A stretch of DNA of 64,000 nt from Saccharibacillus kuerlensis DSM 22868 (lineage in GTDB: Bacteria; Bacillota; Bacilli; Paenibacillales; Paenibacillaceae), in contig NZ_KB899280.1 of NCBI RefSeq assembly GCF_000378145.1, forward strand, positions 225,270-289,269, read 5' to 3'. Positions 34,223-43,258 of the stretch are shown here, piece by piece. The position numbers and the translations under genes were made by a program. The notes beneath the pieces were generated by a model that did not search any database, had not been told where the DNA came from, and was given only the letters and a program-made list of their open reading frames with translations. The first letter of the stretch is position 1; each line of letters begins with the position of its first letter.

Positions 34223-35523
34223 TGATGAATGTGCAGGTATGGGGTGGCTCTGGTGAGCACGGTCGTTCCTGCTATCGGATCGCCGGAGCCACCCGCCGCA
34301 TCCTGCTGGATTGCGGCATCAAAAAAGACGAAAACGGGCAGTATCCGCTGCTGAATATGAGAGAAATTCCGAAGTTGACGACCGTATTTCTGTCTCATGC
34401 GCACGAGGATCATGCCATGGCGCTGCCTCTGCTCTACAAACACGGCTATGTCGGGGTGATCTGGACGACCCGGGCGACTGCTTACCAGCTTGAAGCCGGT
34501 TTCCGCAGCTGGCGGAAGTTTGTTGAGTCCCGCGGCGGACATCTGCCTTATGAGGAAGCGGATATTGAGAAGATGACATTTCGATATCTCGAAGATTATG
34601 CACAGCCGCTGGAATGGTTTGAGCTTCCGGAAGATCCGATACGTGTTCAATGGGGCCGCAGCGGACATCTAGCCGGATCTGTCTGGCTAAAAGTGGAGCT
34701 TGAAGGAAAGCGAATCTTCTTCTCCGGCGATTATAGTCGGGAGTCCGAGCTGTTGGCCGCCGATCTTCCCGGAATATCTGGCGAAATGGTGCGGCCGGAC
34801 GATCTCGCTATCTTGGATAATGCTTATGGACCGGATACTGAACCGCAAAGTGTGAAGATCGAATCCCTATACCAGGCAGCTTCGGCTTCCCTGGATAACG
34901 GCGGCCGAGTGCTTATGCCGCTGCCGGCATTCGGACGAAGTCAGGATCTGCTGGTCTGGGTCTGCGAACGATTTCCCGACTATCCGGTTATCGTGGAACG
35001 CAGCATCTGGACAGGTCTGGAGAATCTGCTCAAAGATCCGACCTGGCTTCAGCCGGGTGCCGCGGAACGAATCGCCCGCACGCTTGATCTTCATTCAGAT
35101 CGCGTTCTGATCACAGAGACCAAAGAACAGCGGCGGCAGGCACTGGATCAGACAGGTCCCTGTCTGATCCTTTCCAACGACGGGATGCTGGAGTCGCCGG
35201 CTTCACGCTGGTATTTGGATCAACTAGCCGGAGAACCTGATAATCTGATCCTGCTGACCGGTCATGTATACAAGGGGACTTTCGCCCATCGTCTAGTGAA
35301 AGACAGACAGCCGAATACCCGGTGCCGGGTACTGAATCTGTGCTATAAAGTGCATCAGGGAGCTGATGACGTCCGCCTTATGTTGAGAGAGTCTCCAGCC
35401 GACAAAGTTATGCTTGTACATGCACCGGAACCGTCTGCTTCTGCCGGCCTAAAGGCGATTGAGAACGGTGCATGCTTTTCGGAACTCTTCGTTCTCCGGC
35501 CGGGCATGGGACTTTCTATTTAA
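34219..35523 (+). CDS. MBL-fold metallo-hydrolase with beta-CASP-like features
   Basis: The 434-residue cytoplasmic protein has the metal motif LSHAHEDH (His60, His62, Asp64, His65), a later metal His in GRSGHLAGS and Asp in FFSGDYSRES. A beta-CASP-like insertion follows: RVLMPLPAFGRSQDLLVW, ILSNDGMLESPASRWYLDQL, LLTGHVYKGTFAHR and MLVHAPEPS. This architecture is known from RNA-processing nucleases (RNase J/CPSF73-like) and from some uncharacterised hydrolases. The 4-nt overlap with the permease gene places it firmly in the importer operon, which suggests it processes the imported compound or acts under the same regulation. Its substrate is unknown. Confidence 0.85.
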   Translation: MMMNVQVWGGSGEHGRSCYRIAGATRRILLDCGIKKDENGQYPLLNMREIPKLTTVFLSHAHEDHAMALPLLYKHGYVGVIWTTRATAYQLEAGFRSWRKFVESRGGHLPYEEADIEKMTFRYLEDYAQPLEWFELPEDPIRVQWGRSGHLAGSVWLKVELEGKRIFFSGDYSRESELLAADLPGISGEMVRPDDLAILDNAYGPDTEPQSVKIESLYQAASASLDNGGRVLMPLPAFGRSQDLLVWVCERFPDYPVIVERSIWTGLENLLKDPTWLQPGAAERIARTLDLHSDRVLITETKEQRRQALDQTGPCLILSNDGMLESPASRWYLDQLAGEPDNLILLTGHVYKGTFAHRLVKDRQPNTRCRVLNLCYKVHQGADDVRLMLRESPADKVMLVHAPEPSASAGLKAIENGACFSELFVLRPGMGLSI

Positions 35524-35575
35524 CAACAATGGACTTTTCGATTTAAAAAACCGGATGACTAACAGCTGAATCATA

Positions 35576-35616
35576 AAAACAGCCCGCAGACCATTTTGAG
35601 GTCTGCGGGCTGTTTT
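35576..35616. terminator. Bidirectional terminator between the importer operon and pdxH
   Basis: CAGCCCGCAGACC (35580-35592) pairs perfectly with GGTCTGCGGGCTG (35600-35612), with A- and T-runs on opposite sides. It serves the convergent operons ending at 35523 and 35697. Confidence 0.92.
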
Positions 35617-35696
35617 CTTTTGAACGTGCATTTTAACGCTCATTGTTTCTTGTTTTCCGGATTCGTGACGATTTCTCTTCTTTGTTGAAAAGGCTT

Positions 35697-36368
35697 CTAA
35701 GGCCAGAGCAGACCTGATTCCCATTGTCCGTCTTCATCCAATCGGTACTGCAACCGTGTATGCTTGCGCCCGGAATGTGCCTGCCAGAATTCGGCTTCGA
35801 AGATCTGCATCGCATACAGCCGCCAATACGGCGACACGGCTTCGGGATCCCGAACCAGCTGTTCCCGATATTCAGCAAGCGCCTGCTCCAGCTGTCGTTC
35901 GTTATCGAGCGGCGCGCTCTGCCGGCCGGTCATGGCAATCGCACGGGCTTCGTCAGGACGCCGCCGAAGGTCTTCCGCCCCTTCTTCCGCTCCTGTATCG
36001 GATACGGTTCCCCGAAGCCGAATCTGTCTGCCGAGGGAAGGCCAGTAGAAGGTCAGTGCCGCGTGGGAATTGTGCTGCAGCTGCTGCCCTTTACGGCTTT
36101 CCATCCCAGAGGCAAAATAGAACGTTTCACCGTGGACGTCTTTGAGAACCAGCACTCTTGCATCCGGACGTCCTTCACTGTCGACCGTAGACAGGGTCAC
36201 CGCATGAGGCTCTGTAACGTTTTCTTGAAGTGCCAGCGCCATCCACTCCAGAAACAGTTCCCCCGGTCTCTGAGGAATCTTGGATGTATCAAATGCGGCA
36301 AACGTTCCTTCGAGCGCCTTCAATCCTCGAAATAACGGATTGCGGTTATCAGACTGATCTGCAGACAT
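35697..36368 (-). CDS. pdxH: Pyridoxamine 5'-phosphate oxidase
   Basis: This FMN enzyme oxidises pyridoxamine or pyridoxine 5'-phosphate to pyridoxal 5'-phosphate, the last step of vitamin B6 salvage. The 223-residue protein (start ATG 36368) has the FMN-binding segment GRPDARVLVLKDVHGETFYFASGMESRKGQQL. It also has HAALTFYWPSLGRQIRLRG and the dimer/active-site C-terminus GRKHTRLQYRLDEDGQWESGLLWP; the usual ending is RLAP. The start lies 4 nt after the stop of the aldo/keto reductase gene, so the two form an operon. An upstream in-frame ATG inside that gene is less likely. Confidence 0.88.
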   Translation of the reverse strand: MSADQSDNRNPLFRGLKALEGTFAAFDTSKIPQRPGELFLEWMALALQENVTEPHAVTLSTVDSEGRPDARVLVLKDVHGETFYFASGMESRKGQQLQHNSHAALTFYWPSLGRQIRLRGTVSDTGAEEGAEDLRRRPDEARAIAMTGRQSAPLDNERQLEQALAEYREQLVRDPEAVSPYWRLYAMQIFEAEFWQAHSGRKHTRLQYRLDEDGQWESGLLWP

Positions 36369-36372
36369 GGGC

Positions 36373-37239
36373 TTAAGCCAGGTTGCTGAGTGTGTCGTAA
36401 TCCTCGTCACTCAGCTGCAGTCCTGCCGCGGCAATATTGTCTTCCAAGTGGGACACACTTGAAGTACCCGGAATCGGCAGCATAACCGGTGAACGGCGCA
36501 GCAGCCAAGCAAGTGCGATCTGCGCAGGCTTCGCATTCAGACGTTTGGCGATATCGTCGAGCGGTCCGCCTTCGCGAGCCAGCTCGCCGGTTGCAAGCGG
36601 GAACCATGGAATAAAGGCGATTCCGCCTGCTTCCGCTTCCTCCAAGACATCTTCCGCTTTGCGGTTAGAGAGATTGTACAGATTCTGAACCGATACGATC
36701 TCCGTAATTTCGCGTGCTTCGCGCAGTTCCTCCACGCTTACTTCACTTAGTCCGATATGTCGGATTTTGCCTTCTTTGCGCAGCAGCTCAAGTTCGCCCA
36801 GCTGTTCGGCCAACGGTACTTTAGGATCGATCCGGTGCAGTTGGAACAGATCAATCCGTTCTACGCCAAGGAAACGCAAACTCATCTCAGCCTGCTGACG
36901 CAAATACTCCGGACGTCCTACCGGACGCCAATCGTTGGGACCCGAACGGGTTAGTCCTGCTTTGGTTGCGATAACCATATCGTCCGAATACGGATGCAGC
37001 GCCTTGCGGATCAGGGGCTCGGCTACCGCCGGGCCGTATGAATCTGCCGTATCGATAAAGTTGACACCAAGTTCCGCCGAGCGCTTCAGCACCCGAACCG
37101 CTTCTTCCGGATCTTTTGGGTCTCCCCAAACTCCGGGTCCGGTCAGCTGCATAGTGCCGTAGCCCAGCCGATTAACCGTCATGTCTCCGCCAATTGTAAA
37201 TGTGCCGGAATCGGCAGCTGTAATGTTTGATGCAGTCAT
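36373..37239 (-). CDS. Aldo/keto reductase
   Basis: The start was set at the ATG at 37239 (GAGAGGAG with 8-nt spacing), giving 288 residues. The (beta/alpha)8 NADPH-dependent reductase shows [16 protein letters not shown], the catalytic Asp and Tyr in [10 protein letters not shown], Lys in MVIATKAGL and His in [11 protein letters not shown]-terminal cofactor-binding part contains [14 protein letters not shown]. It resembles the pyridoxal reductase/AKR13-like group. Co-transcription with pdxH makes a role in B6 vitamer interconversion plausible, but this is inference. Confidence 0.9.
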   Translation of the reverse strand: MTASNITAADSGTFTIGGDMTVNRLGYGTMQLTGPGVWGDPKDPEEAVRVLKRSAELGVNFIDTADSYGPAVAEPLIRKALHPYSDDMVIATKAGLTRSGPNDWRPVGRPEYLRQQAEMSLRFLGVERIDLFQLHRIDPKVPLAEQLGELELLRKEGKIRHIGLSEVSVEELREAREITEIVSVQNLYNLSNRKAEDVLEEAEAGGIAFIPWFPLATGELAREGGPLDDIAKRLNAKPAQIALAWLLRRSPVMLPIPGTSSVSHLEDNIAAAGLQLSDEDYDTLSNLA

Positions 37240-37370
37240 TGGGATCGCTCCTCTCGAATGAAAAACTTGAATTGCAAAGTCCTCCACTCATTACCCGCGG
37301 CAAGCTTACAGCAATCCGACATCATAGGCGGCATGCCATTTTCCTTTTACCATTCTTGTTCTTTTTCTTG

Positions 37371-38288
37371 TTAGACGAAGGTTGCGCCTTCCGCATATCC
37401 AGATGCAGAGACTTTTTTCGCAGACTCAAGATTTTCCTCTTCGATCAGGCCGACTTTCACGAAACTGTGGTACAGTCCGTCTTCTTCGAGCGTACCGGTC
37501 ACATGATCCGCAACTGCCTTCAATTCTTCCCGTGCATTGCCCATTGCAATTCCTACTGCACAGTACTGCAGCATCTCCAGATCGTTGAGTCCGTCGCCGA
37601 TCGCTACTGTGTCGGTCACCGAGCGTCCCAAGTGGACCAGCACATCGGCGATCGCGACCGCTTTGTGAACGCCGGGCACGGCGAGTTCTCCGCTGTTTTG
37701 TCCGAACATCGGAACGGTGCATTGAAGCACTTCGAATTTGCCGGTAAACTCAGCCTTAATTCGTTCAAATGGCAGAGAACCCTCCAGGAAGCAGACTTTG
37801 TTGACGTCGCTCTTGTACAGATCCTGTTCCCCGTAAGTCAAGGCATCAAGGAATGGGTGAGGAGACGCTTCCATCCGCTCACGTACATCAGGATCACTAT
37901 TCACATCCCCGTAAATGAGCCGAATCAAATGTTCCCGCAGATGACGGCTTGCATACAAACCGTCATTCGATTCCAGATAGAAGTCGATCCCGTTTTCTTC
38001 GAAAAAGTCGACCATATGCCGCACATCTTCCGGAGCAACCTGCTTGTGATACAGTGTATTCGTTCCGCATTCCACATACCCGCCGCCTGCACCGATCAGA
38101 CCGTCAAATCCGATTTCCCAGATGACGTCGTAGATTTCCGGTTTGGAGCGTCCAGTACACAAGTAGAGCAAATGTCCGTTTGCACGTGCCTGCTGGCAGG
38201 CGCGAATAGCAGATTCCGGAACACGTCCGTCATCGGCAACAAGCGTACCGTCAATATCAATGAAAACCAACTTGGAAGATGCGTTCAT
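37371..38288 (-). CDS. Cof-type HAD phosphatase
   Basis: The 305-residue protein has HAD motif I FIDIDGTLVADDG at residues 9-21, a large Cof-type (C2B) cap in the middle, Lys near 190 and motif IV IGDGLNDLEMLQ. It ends with the typical VTGTLEEDGLYHSFVKVGLI. Such enzymes dephosphorylate sugar phosphates or cofactors such as FMN and pyridoxal phosphate. It has an AGGAGG ribosome site and is not coupled to its neighbours, so the substrate is open. Confidence 0.9.
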   Translation of the reverse strand: MNASSKLVFIDIDGTLVADDGRVPESAIRACQQARANGHLLYLCTGRSKPEIYDVIWEIGFDGLIGAGGGYVECGTNTLYHKQVAPEDVRHMVDFFEENGIDFYLESNDGLYASRHLREHLIRLIYGDVNSDPDVRERMEASPHPFLDALTYGEQDLYKSDVNKVCFLEGSLPFERIKAEFTGKFEVLQCTVPMFGQNSGELAVPGVHKAVAIADVLVHLGRSVTDTVAIGDGLNDLEMLQYCAVGIAMGNAREELKAVADHVTGTLEEDGLYHSFVKVGLIEEENLESAKKVSASGYAEGATFV

Positions 38289-38419
38289 GGTTGTGAAACC
38301 TCCTGGTTAAAAGATCGGATCATACACACTTTCGATCCTGCATTTCCACCGTACAGTCTGGAACGCGTTTCACGTCAAGCCCGGTTTCTTGATATTTTTG
38401 CGGACCATCTTGCTTCTAT

Positions 38420-39595
38420 CTACCCACGTATTTTTCGGAAAAATTCGAGAATGTCCCTCGTCAGCAGTTCCGGCTGTTCCATGGCTGCAAAGTGTCCCCC
38501 TTGTTCGAATTCTGTCCAATGTTGGACATTGTAACGGTCTTCCGCCAAAGCACGGATCGGATAAGAGACGTCTTTTGGAAAAACGGCGACGCCAAGCGGA
38601 GGCCCTGGGTCCGCAAATGTCTCGTCAGGAAGCGGAGAACCGTCCATATGCATCGTTTCGTAATATAAACGGGCCGACGATCCCGCGGTGGCCGTCAGCC
38701 AGTAGATCGTGATGTTGGTCAGCAAACGGTCCCGGGAAATTTTTTCTTCCGGAAGCCCTTCTATGTCCGTCCATTCGTAAAACTTCTCGATAATCCAGGA
38801 TAGCTGTCCGGAAGGAGAGTCTGTCAGCGCGTAAGAGAGCGTCTGCGGCCGTGTTCCCTGCTGAACGGAGTAACCGGACTGCTCCTTGGCATAGTGCTTG
38901 ATTTTCTCCAGTGTCTCGCGGTCTTTGGGCTTCAGCTTGGCGAGTTTCTTAGGGTCTTCCGGTGGAGGAGTCACCAGCATGTTCACATGGACACCAACAA
39001 CGGATTCCGGATCTTTATGACCAATCTCCAGTGAGATAAAGGAACCCCAATCTCCGCCCTGCGTTCCGTAACGATTATAGCCCAGCCTTTTCATCAGGGT
39101 AACGAACATGCCGGCGATTCGCTTGTAATCCATGCCGGACTGTGAGGTCGGTCCCGAGAAACCGTATCCCGGAAGAGAAGGAATAACGAGGTGGAATGCA
39201 TCCGAAGCTTCACGTCCATAATCGCGGGGACGCGTCAGCGGTCCAATCATATCCAGAAATTCGACGATCGATCCCGGCCAGCCATGGATAAGCAGCAGCG
39301 GCAGCGCATCAGGCTCGGGCGATTGGACATGCAGGAAGTGTACGCTTTCTCCCCCAATCTCCGTTTTAAACTGAGGATACTCGTTCAGTTTGGATTCATG
39401 TATACGCCAGTCGTATTCCGTCCGCCAGTATTCGGCCAGTTCTTTCATGTAGGACAGCGGAACGCCATAGTTCCAGCTGTCTCCCGGAGCCTCCTCCGGC
39501 CAGCGGGTGCGCGCGAGGCGATCTTTCAAGTCGTCGAGATCAGCTTCGGGTATGTCGATGCGAAAAGGCTGTACGATCGGATCTGCGTTTTTCAT
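38420..39595 (-). CDS. Epoxide hydrolase (EHN + alpha/beta hydrolase)
   Basis: From the ATG at 39595 (GGAGGG upstream) the protein has 391 residues. The N-terminal epoxide-hydrolase domain ([23 protein letters not shown] to about residue 110) is followed by the alpha/beta hydrolase core. The core has oxyanion HGWPGS and the Asp nucleophile in [12 protein letters not shown], then Tyr residues of the lid. A catalytic His lies in [16 protein letters not shown]. It hydrolyses epoxides to diols in the cytoplasm. Its length matches microsomal-type bacterial enzymes. Dif-like site F lies about 115 bp upstream. Confidence 0.9.
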   Translation of the reverse strand: MKNADPIVQPFRIDIPEADLDDLKDRLARTRWPEEAPGDSWNYGVPLSYMKELAEYWRTEYDWRIHESKLNEYPQFKTEIGGESVHFLHVQSPEPDALPLLLIHGWPGSIVEFLDMIGPLTRPRDYGREASDAFHLVIPSLPGYGFSGPTSQSGMDYKRIAGMFVTLMKRLGYNRYGTQGGDWGSFISLEIGHKDPESVVGVHVNMLVTPPPEDPKKLAKLKPKDRETLEKIKHYAKEQSGYSVQQGTRPQTLSYALTDSPSGQLSWIIEKFYEWTDIEGLPEEKISRDRLLTNITIYWLTATAGSSARLYYETMHMDGSPLPDETFADPGPPLGVAVFPKDVSYPIRALAEDRYNVQHWTEFEQGGHFAAMEQPELLTRDILEFFRKIRG

Positions 39596-39710
39596 ACGTT
39601 TTCCCTCCTGTTCGTCTTTAGAGCGCCTTTCATCTTCTCCTCCCTTCATTCTTACCCGATACACAATTGCTTAATGATTGGTAAAGATATTTTGGCTGGT
39701 ACGCCTTTTT

Positions 39711-39738
39711 TATTTACACAGTTAATGTTATGTAAACT
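39711..39738 (+). repeat. dif-like Xer site F
   Basis: Left arm TATTTACACAG, spacer TTAATG, right arm TTATGTAAACT (identical to the recalled B. subtilis XerD arm). It lies between the epoxide hydrolase gene and the terminator of the DUF3592 gene. Confidence 0.6.
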
Positions 39739-39760
39739 GAATGGCTGAGTAACATAAACA

Positions 39761-39790
39761 CAAAAAAAGGCACCCTAAGGGGCACCTTCA
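39761..39790 (-). terminator. Terminator at the end of the DUF3592 gene
   Basis: GGCACCC (39769-39775) pairs with GGGGCACC-type sequence (39779-39786) to give a GGTGCC stem on the minus strand, followed by seven T. It overlaps the gene's stop region at 39788. Confidence 0.75.
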
Positions 39791-40201
39791 GAAGAGCAAA
39801 GCAAAGCCGATCGCCAAAAAAACAACGCCCAGTACGATCGGAACATTCTGTCTGCGCACCGCTTCATCTCCGCCCAGCATTTCAAAAGCCGCAGGATCAT
39901 TGGGGTCGTAATGAACTTCGACTTTTGTACCGACCTCAGGCGGACGCATCGTGTTTCCGGTTCTTGCCATATGTTCGACCGTACCGGAATGGGTCTGGAA
40001 ACGTACGACCGGATGGTACTTGATACCGGTACTCCCTCTTTCGATCCCTGCATCCGGCATTTCTTCGTATCGGATGATTTCTCCTTGTACGGTATGTTCG
40101 CTCTGTGCAAGCTTACGCTGCCGGATGCCGGAGTAAACACCGAACATAATAAATGCCGCCCCGAGTATCCAGAAAATCATTTCGCTGCCCGATCCGTTCA
40201 A
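39788..40201 (-). CDS. DUF3592 membrane protein
   Basis: The 137-residue protein has an N-terminal membrane helix (FWILGAAFIMFGVYSG), an extramembrane domain with KYHPVVRFQTHSG and VGTKVEVHYDPNDPAAFEML, and a C-terminal helix (PIVLGVVFLAIGFALLF). This helix-domain-helix form with 'yxPvvrF...G..V.V.YdP.nP' is typical of DUF3592. No biochemical role is known for the family. The start is a TTG with AGGAGG upstream. Confidence 0.82.
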   Translation of the reverse strand: MNGSGSEMIFWILGAAFIMFGVYSGIRQRKLAQSEHTVQGEIIRYEEMPDAGIERGSTGIKYHPVVRFQTHSGTVEHMARTGNTMRPPEVGTKVEVHYDPNDPAAFEMLGGDEAVRRQNVPIVLGVVFLAIGFALLF

Positions 40202-40262
40202 CGGCCTTCCTCCTCCGCCTTGTAGTCTACTCGGTTATTTACCTCGGAGGAGCGGTGTTCAA

Positions 40263-41210
40263 TCAAATATGAATTTTCTGCTGCCAATCGGATTCCAACA
40301 GTTCTACATTGATGCCAACGCCGGCCATCGAGCCGGCAGCCACAGCGAGGGAAAGTTGATACTTTTGCGAAGCGCCGTCGCCCGCTCCGAAAACTCCTGC
40401 GACGCTGGAATGGCCCATTTCGTCGACAATCATCGCCCCCGATTCCATCGCTTCACAGCCGAGCACAGCCGGAACATCGGAACCAGGTGCAAGATGTGGA
40501 GCAAAAAAGATCGCGCTTCTGGCAATTTCCGTTCCATCCTCGAGCCGTATAGCTTTTGTCTCGCCTTCTTCAGAGAAAATTTGTCGAACGGGACTCTCAT
40601 ATAAGGGGATATTTCTAATCCGAAGTTCTTCCTTTTCCTCGTCGGAAAGAGTATCACCGCTGCTGAATAGGGCAAGATCATCTGTCCAACCGGCAACCGT
40701 ACGGACCAAATGCAGCGCATGCTTTCCTTCCGCAATAATGGCGATCGCACGATCCTGCATTTCCCATCCATCGCAATAGGGACAGACATAAGCGCTTTTT
40801 CCATAAACGCTTTCCAACCCTTCGATGTTCATCGGTAGGTCCTTCATCCCGACTGCGAACAGCAGCTTACGGCACAGATAGATTTCTCCTTCAGCAGTCG
40901 TAATCTGAAAATCTCCGTCACTTCCTTCGGCTTTTAAAACGGCACCTTGAACAAATTGAACCGATGGATAAGCCGCAATCTGTTCGCGCGCAATTCTGCG
41001 AAGTTCGAATGGCTCAATGCCGTCGCGTGTAAGAAAACCGTGTGATTCGCGCGTAACCCGGTTACGCGGCAGAGCCTCGTCAATAAGCAGTACACTGCGC
41101 CGTGCTCTTCCCAAGACGAGTGCCGCGCTCATTCCGGCTGGACCGCCTCCGATAATAATAACGTCAGTACGATTGGGGAATGGAACTGAAGCAGTCGAAA
41201 TCATATTCAC
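40263..41210 (-). CDS. FAD/NAD(P)-dependent oxidoreductase, thioredoxin-reductase-like
   Basis: The 315-residue flavoprotein has the FAD-binding motif DVIIIGGGPAGMSAALVLGRARR near the N-terminus, an NAD(P)-binding half and a C-terminal FAD segment SSVAGVFGAGDGA. The redox-centre region reads AYVCPYCDGWEMQD; the CPYC pair corresponds to the CxxC of thioredoxin reductases. It probably reduces a small thiol protein or acts as a peroxiredoxin/thiol reductase partner. No thioredoxin-like gene adjoins. A short palindrome GTCTATTATAGAC at 41221-41233 lies just upstream and may be a control site. Confidence 0.87.
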   Translation of the reverse strand: MNMISTASVPFPNRTDVIIIGGGPAGMSAALVLGRARRSVLLIDEALPRNRVTRESHGFLTRDGIEPFELRRIAREQIAAYPSVQFVQGAVLKAEGSDGDFQITTAEGEIYLCRKLLFAVGMKDLPMNIEGLESVYGKSAYVCPYCDGWEMQDRAIAIIAEGKHALHLVRTVAGWTDDLALFSSGDTLSDEEKEELRIRNIPLYESPVRQIFSEEGETKAIRLEDGTEIARSAIFFAPHLAPGSDVPAVLGCEAMESGAMIVDEMGHSSVAGVFGAGDGASQKYQLSLAVAAGSMAGVGINVELLESDWQQKIHI

Positions 41211-41523
41211 GCTCCTTAAAGTCTATTATAGACATTTTATATCTCTGATTAAAGCAAAAGAAAAGCAGCTTTCTTATCCGGTTATTGAAACCGATCTGAA
41301 TTTGCTGCTGCATTTACATCAGAGACTACATGTATCTATAATATTCGTAATCATTGCAATCTGTCAACGTTTATTTGTTTGTTTTTGCTGAACATTTGTA
41401 TTGTTTTTTGAGTTTGGTTTTGTTATTTTGGCTCTTTTTCTGTATTTTTGTTTTATTATTGTGAATTTTTCATATGATGAAATTTAATTTTATTGTTATT
41501 CAATACTGTGGTGAAAATGTCTT
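41211..41523. other. AT-rich intergenic region, 313 bp
   Basis: No gene was seen. The region has a clearly lower GC content than its surroundings, with T-rich tracts from about 41360 to 41500. It holds the palindrome GTCTATTATAGAC (41221-41233) next to the flavoprotein start. The AT-rich part may be the trailer of the lipoprotein gene, or a curved or foreign segment. Confidence 0.5.
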
Positions 41524-41976
41524 TTATGGCTCTTCAATCTCGATCGAGAGTGCATAAGTGGCATAATCTTTATTCTGCCATACCGCCCTCACATTCAAAG
41601 CATAATATCCCGGCGTTTTCGGCAGTGTAATGGCTGTTCCGTTTCCAACGGGTATGGCAGCCCCCTGCGGATTTTCCATATCCCAGAGCTCCGCCGATAC
41701 TTCAAATGGCTCCTCTCCCTCAAATTCAAGCCGAATCCCGCCCGTAGGCGGAAAGGCCAGAACGTCCTCCATGCGAATCAGCTCGGGAGGCGTATCTCTT
41801 TCAACCTCATTTCCTTTCCAGTGATAACTGCCCTGCACCATCTCCATTCGCTCACCGCTCAATGTCTCGGCTGCTGCTTTTGGAGGTACACTTGCTTGCC
41901 CGCATCCGCTTATCGCAAGTATAAGGGCAAATAAAATCAACACGCCGAAAATCTTTTCTGAACGGCACTTTTTCAT
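41524..41976 (-). CDS. Hypothetical lipoprotein (150 aa)
   Basis: From the ATG at 41976 (GAGAGGAG upstream, somewhat distant) the protein begins KKCRSEKIFGVLILFALILAISGC, a lipoprotein signal with its Cys near residue 25. The mature domain (VQGSYHWKGNEVERDTPPELIRM, then PKTPGYYALNVRAVWQNKDYATYALSIEI) looks like a small beta-sandwich ending in a typical 'YALNVxAxW...ATYALSIEI' edge. This resembles lipoproteins found next to spore or stress genes, but I recognise no named family. The following membrane-protein gene is read in the same direction. Confidence 0.65.
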   Translation of the reverse strand: MKKCRSEKIFGVLILFALILAISGCGQASVPPKAAAETLSGERMEMVQGSYHWKGNEVERDTPPELIRMEDVLAFPPTGGIRLEFEGEEPFEVSAELWDMENPQGAAIPVGNGTAITLPKTPGYYALNVRAVWQNKDYATYALSIEIEEP

Positions 41977-41996
41977 TTGTTGTGTACTCCTCTCAT

Positions 41997-42242
41997 CTAG
42001 ACGATCCAAGTGTACAAACTTACAAATAATATGAAAGATCCAATAAGCAAGAATATGGGAAAGAAAGCTTTGTGCTGTTTCCCACGGCCTTCAAATCCTG
42101 TTGCAATCATCATGAACCCCAGACATAACATCATGAGACTCGACTTCGAAAAATCTTTCGTAATCAAGCTGTATCCTGCAAGTACGAATACTCCTGCGGC
42201 AAAAATGATTTTGAGCATCAACCACGTTTTTCTAGCGGACAA
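41997..42242 (-). CDS. Small membrane protein (81 aa)
   Basis: The likely start is the TTG at 42242, with GGGAGGGG at good spacing; an in-frame ATG nine codons upstream lacks a ribosome site. The product has three hydrophobic helices (IIFAAGVFVLAGYSLI, LMMLCLGFMMIATGF, FFPIFLLIGSFILFVSLY) with a short charged loop GRGKQHK. It resembles DUF3953-type small Bacillus membrane proteins, a guess. It precedes the lipoprotein gene on the same strand by about 20 nt, so the pair is probably an operon. Confidence 0.65.
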   Translation of the reverse strand: MSARKTWLMLKIIFAAGVFVLAGYSLITKDFSKSSLMMLCLGFMMIATGFEGRGKQHKAFFPIFLLIGSFILFVSLYTWIV

Positions 42243-42347
42243 TATAACCCCTCCCAATTCAGAAATCATGCCTGTCTTCTATCAACGCTGCGGGCATAGG
42301 TTTAGTTTTCCAGAATTGGTTTTTCTAAAAAATAATCCGCGCAATCA

Positions 42348-42379
42348 AATAAAACGGCCCTTCCAATTGAAGGACCGTT
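42348..42379 (-). terminator. Rho-independent terminator after the 276-aa gene
   Basis: AACGGCCCTTC (42353-42363) pairs with GAAGGACCGTT (42369-42379). On the minus strand it is followed by TTTTATTT. Confidence 0.82.
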
Positions 42380-42427
42380 GGTTTGTTTCTATCAATCAAT
42401 GTGCTTCTTCATCCGTGTGCTTCTTTA

Positions 42428-43258
42428 TCAATGTGCTTCTTCACGCTCGGTTTCGGCATCTGCTTCGCGGCTGCGCCGTGCTCTCCGCTCCGACGGCGTC
42501 TCTCCCGCTTTTCGGAATCCGTCCCGGGCAAAGATCAACTCCAGTTCCAGCAGGCGGTCGGCAAGGCGCAGCGGAATCGCTTCACGAAGTTCCCGCCATG
42601 GCATGAACTGCTCAGGCAGCAGGCGGCACTCAATGTACTCCAGCGCCGGCTTGAAGGCAAATGAACGCAGATACCGCCGCACCCGACAGTGAATCTCGTC
42701 CACTTCCTCTCCAGCGGGCAGGAGGCAGGCGACCTCTCCTCCCGCGTAGAGGCCGTCCAGACCGGCTCTGGGACCGGCTGCGAGATAAAGATCGGGCAGA
42801 AGCTCAAACAGCTCGGGCATCGGCGACAGCGCATGCTTGCCGGGCTGTGCAAACAAGCGCACATGAGTGCCGTCGCTAAGGTTGCTCCGATTCTTAAGTA
42901 ATCCCTTTAATATTCTTCCATGGAAGGTGACTTCACAGTCAAGCACTTCTCCATTCGGTCCTACATAAATCCAGATCTGCTCCAATTGGTGGATATGACC
43001 GATCTCGTAGTCCCACCAGATCGCATACTCCAGAATAAAGTCGGTACGCGGGTCGGCATCTTCAAAAGATCTCGAAAACGAAGGGGATTCTCCGGCCGCC
43101 TCCAGACGTGTAAATCCGACCAAATTAGGCAGGAAAGGTTCGCGCAGATCGAACATTAAATAAGGTGCATAACGCTCGCACAGCATGCGATCTTCTTCAC
43201 CGGCGCTTTTTGTCATGCCGTCAAACCCTTCCCATTCATGCGCCGCCGACTCGCTCAT
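42428..43258 (-). CDS. Conserved hypothetical protein, Vps62-like pattern
   Basis: The 276-residue protein has the block CERYAPYLMFDLREPFLPNLVGFTRLE and then FILEYAIWWDYEIGHIHQLEQIWIYV. Together with a later CEVTFHGR and PGKHAL, it matches my memory of an uncharacterised bacterial family related to Vps62/DUF946-type domains. The C-terminus is highly charged and Arg/Glu rich. No signal peptide is seen, so it is cytoplasmic. The ATG has AGGAG at good spacing and a terminator follows. Function is unknown. Confidence 0.6.
   Translation of the reverse strand: MSESAAHEWEGFDGMTKSAGEEDRMLCERYAPYLMFDLREPFLPNLVGFTRLEAAGESPSFSRSFEDADPRTDFILEYAIWWDYEIGHIHQLEQIWIYVGPNGEVLDCEVTFHGRILKGLLKNRSNLSDGTHVRLFAQPGKHALSPMPELFELLPDLYLAAGPRAGLDGLYAGGEVACLLPAGEEVDEIHCRVRRYLRSFAFKPALEYIECRLLPEQFMPWRELREAIPLRLADRLLELELIFARDGFRKAGETPSERRARRSREADAETEREEAH

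Noticed and set aside
37227..38534. A 435-codon open frame on the plus strand
   Set aside because: It is antisense to the Cof-type phosphatase and spans gene ends; no motifs.
14046..39738. Reading the six TTATGTAAAC palindromes as operators of a single regulator
   Set aside because: Several lie at 3' ends or between convergent genes. The layout is 11-6-11 with one arm conserved and one variable, which fits Xer sites better than a symmetric operator. Operators are not fully excluded.
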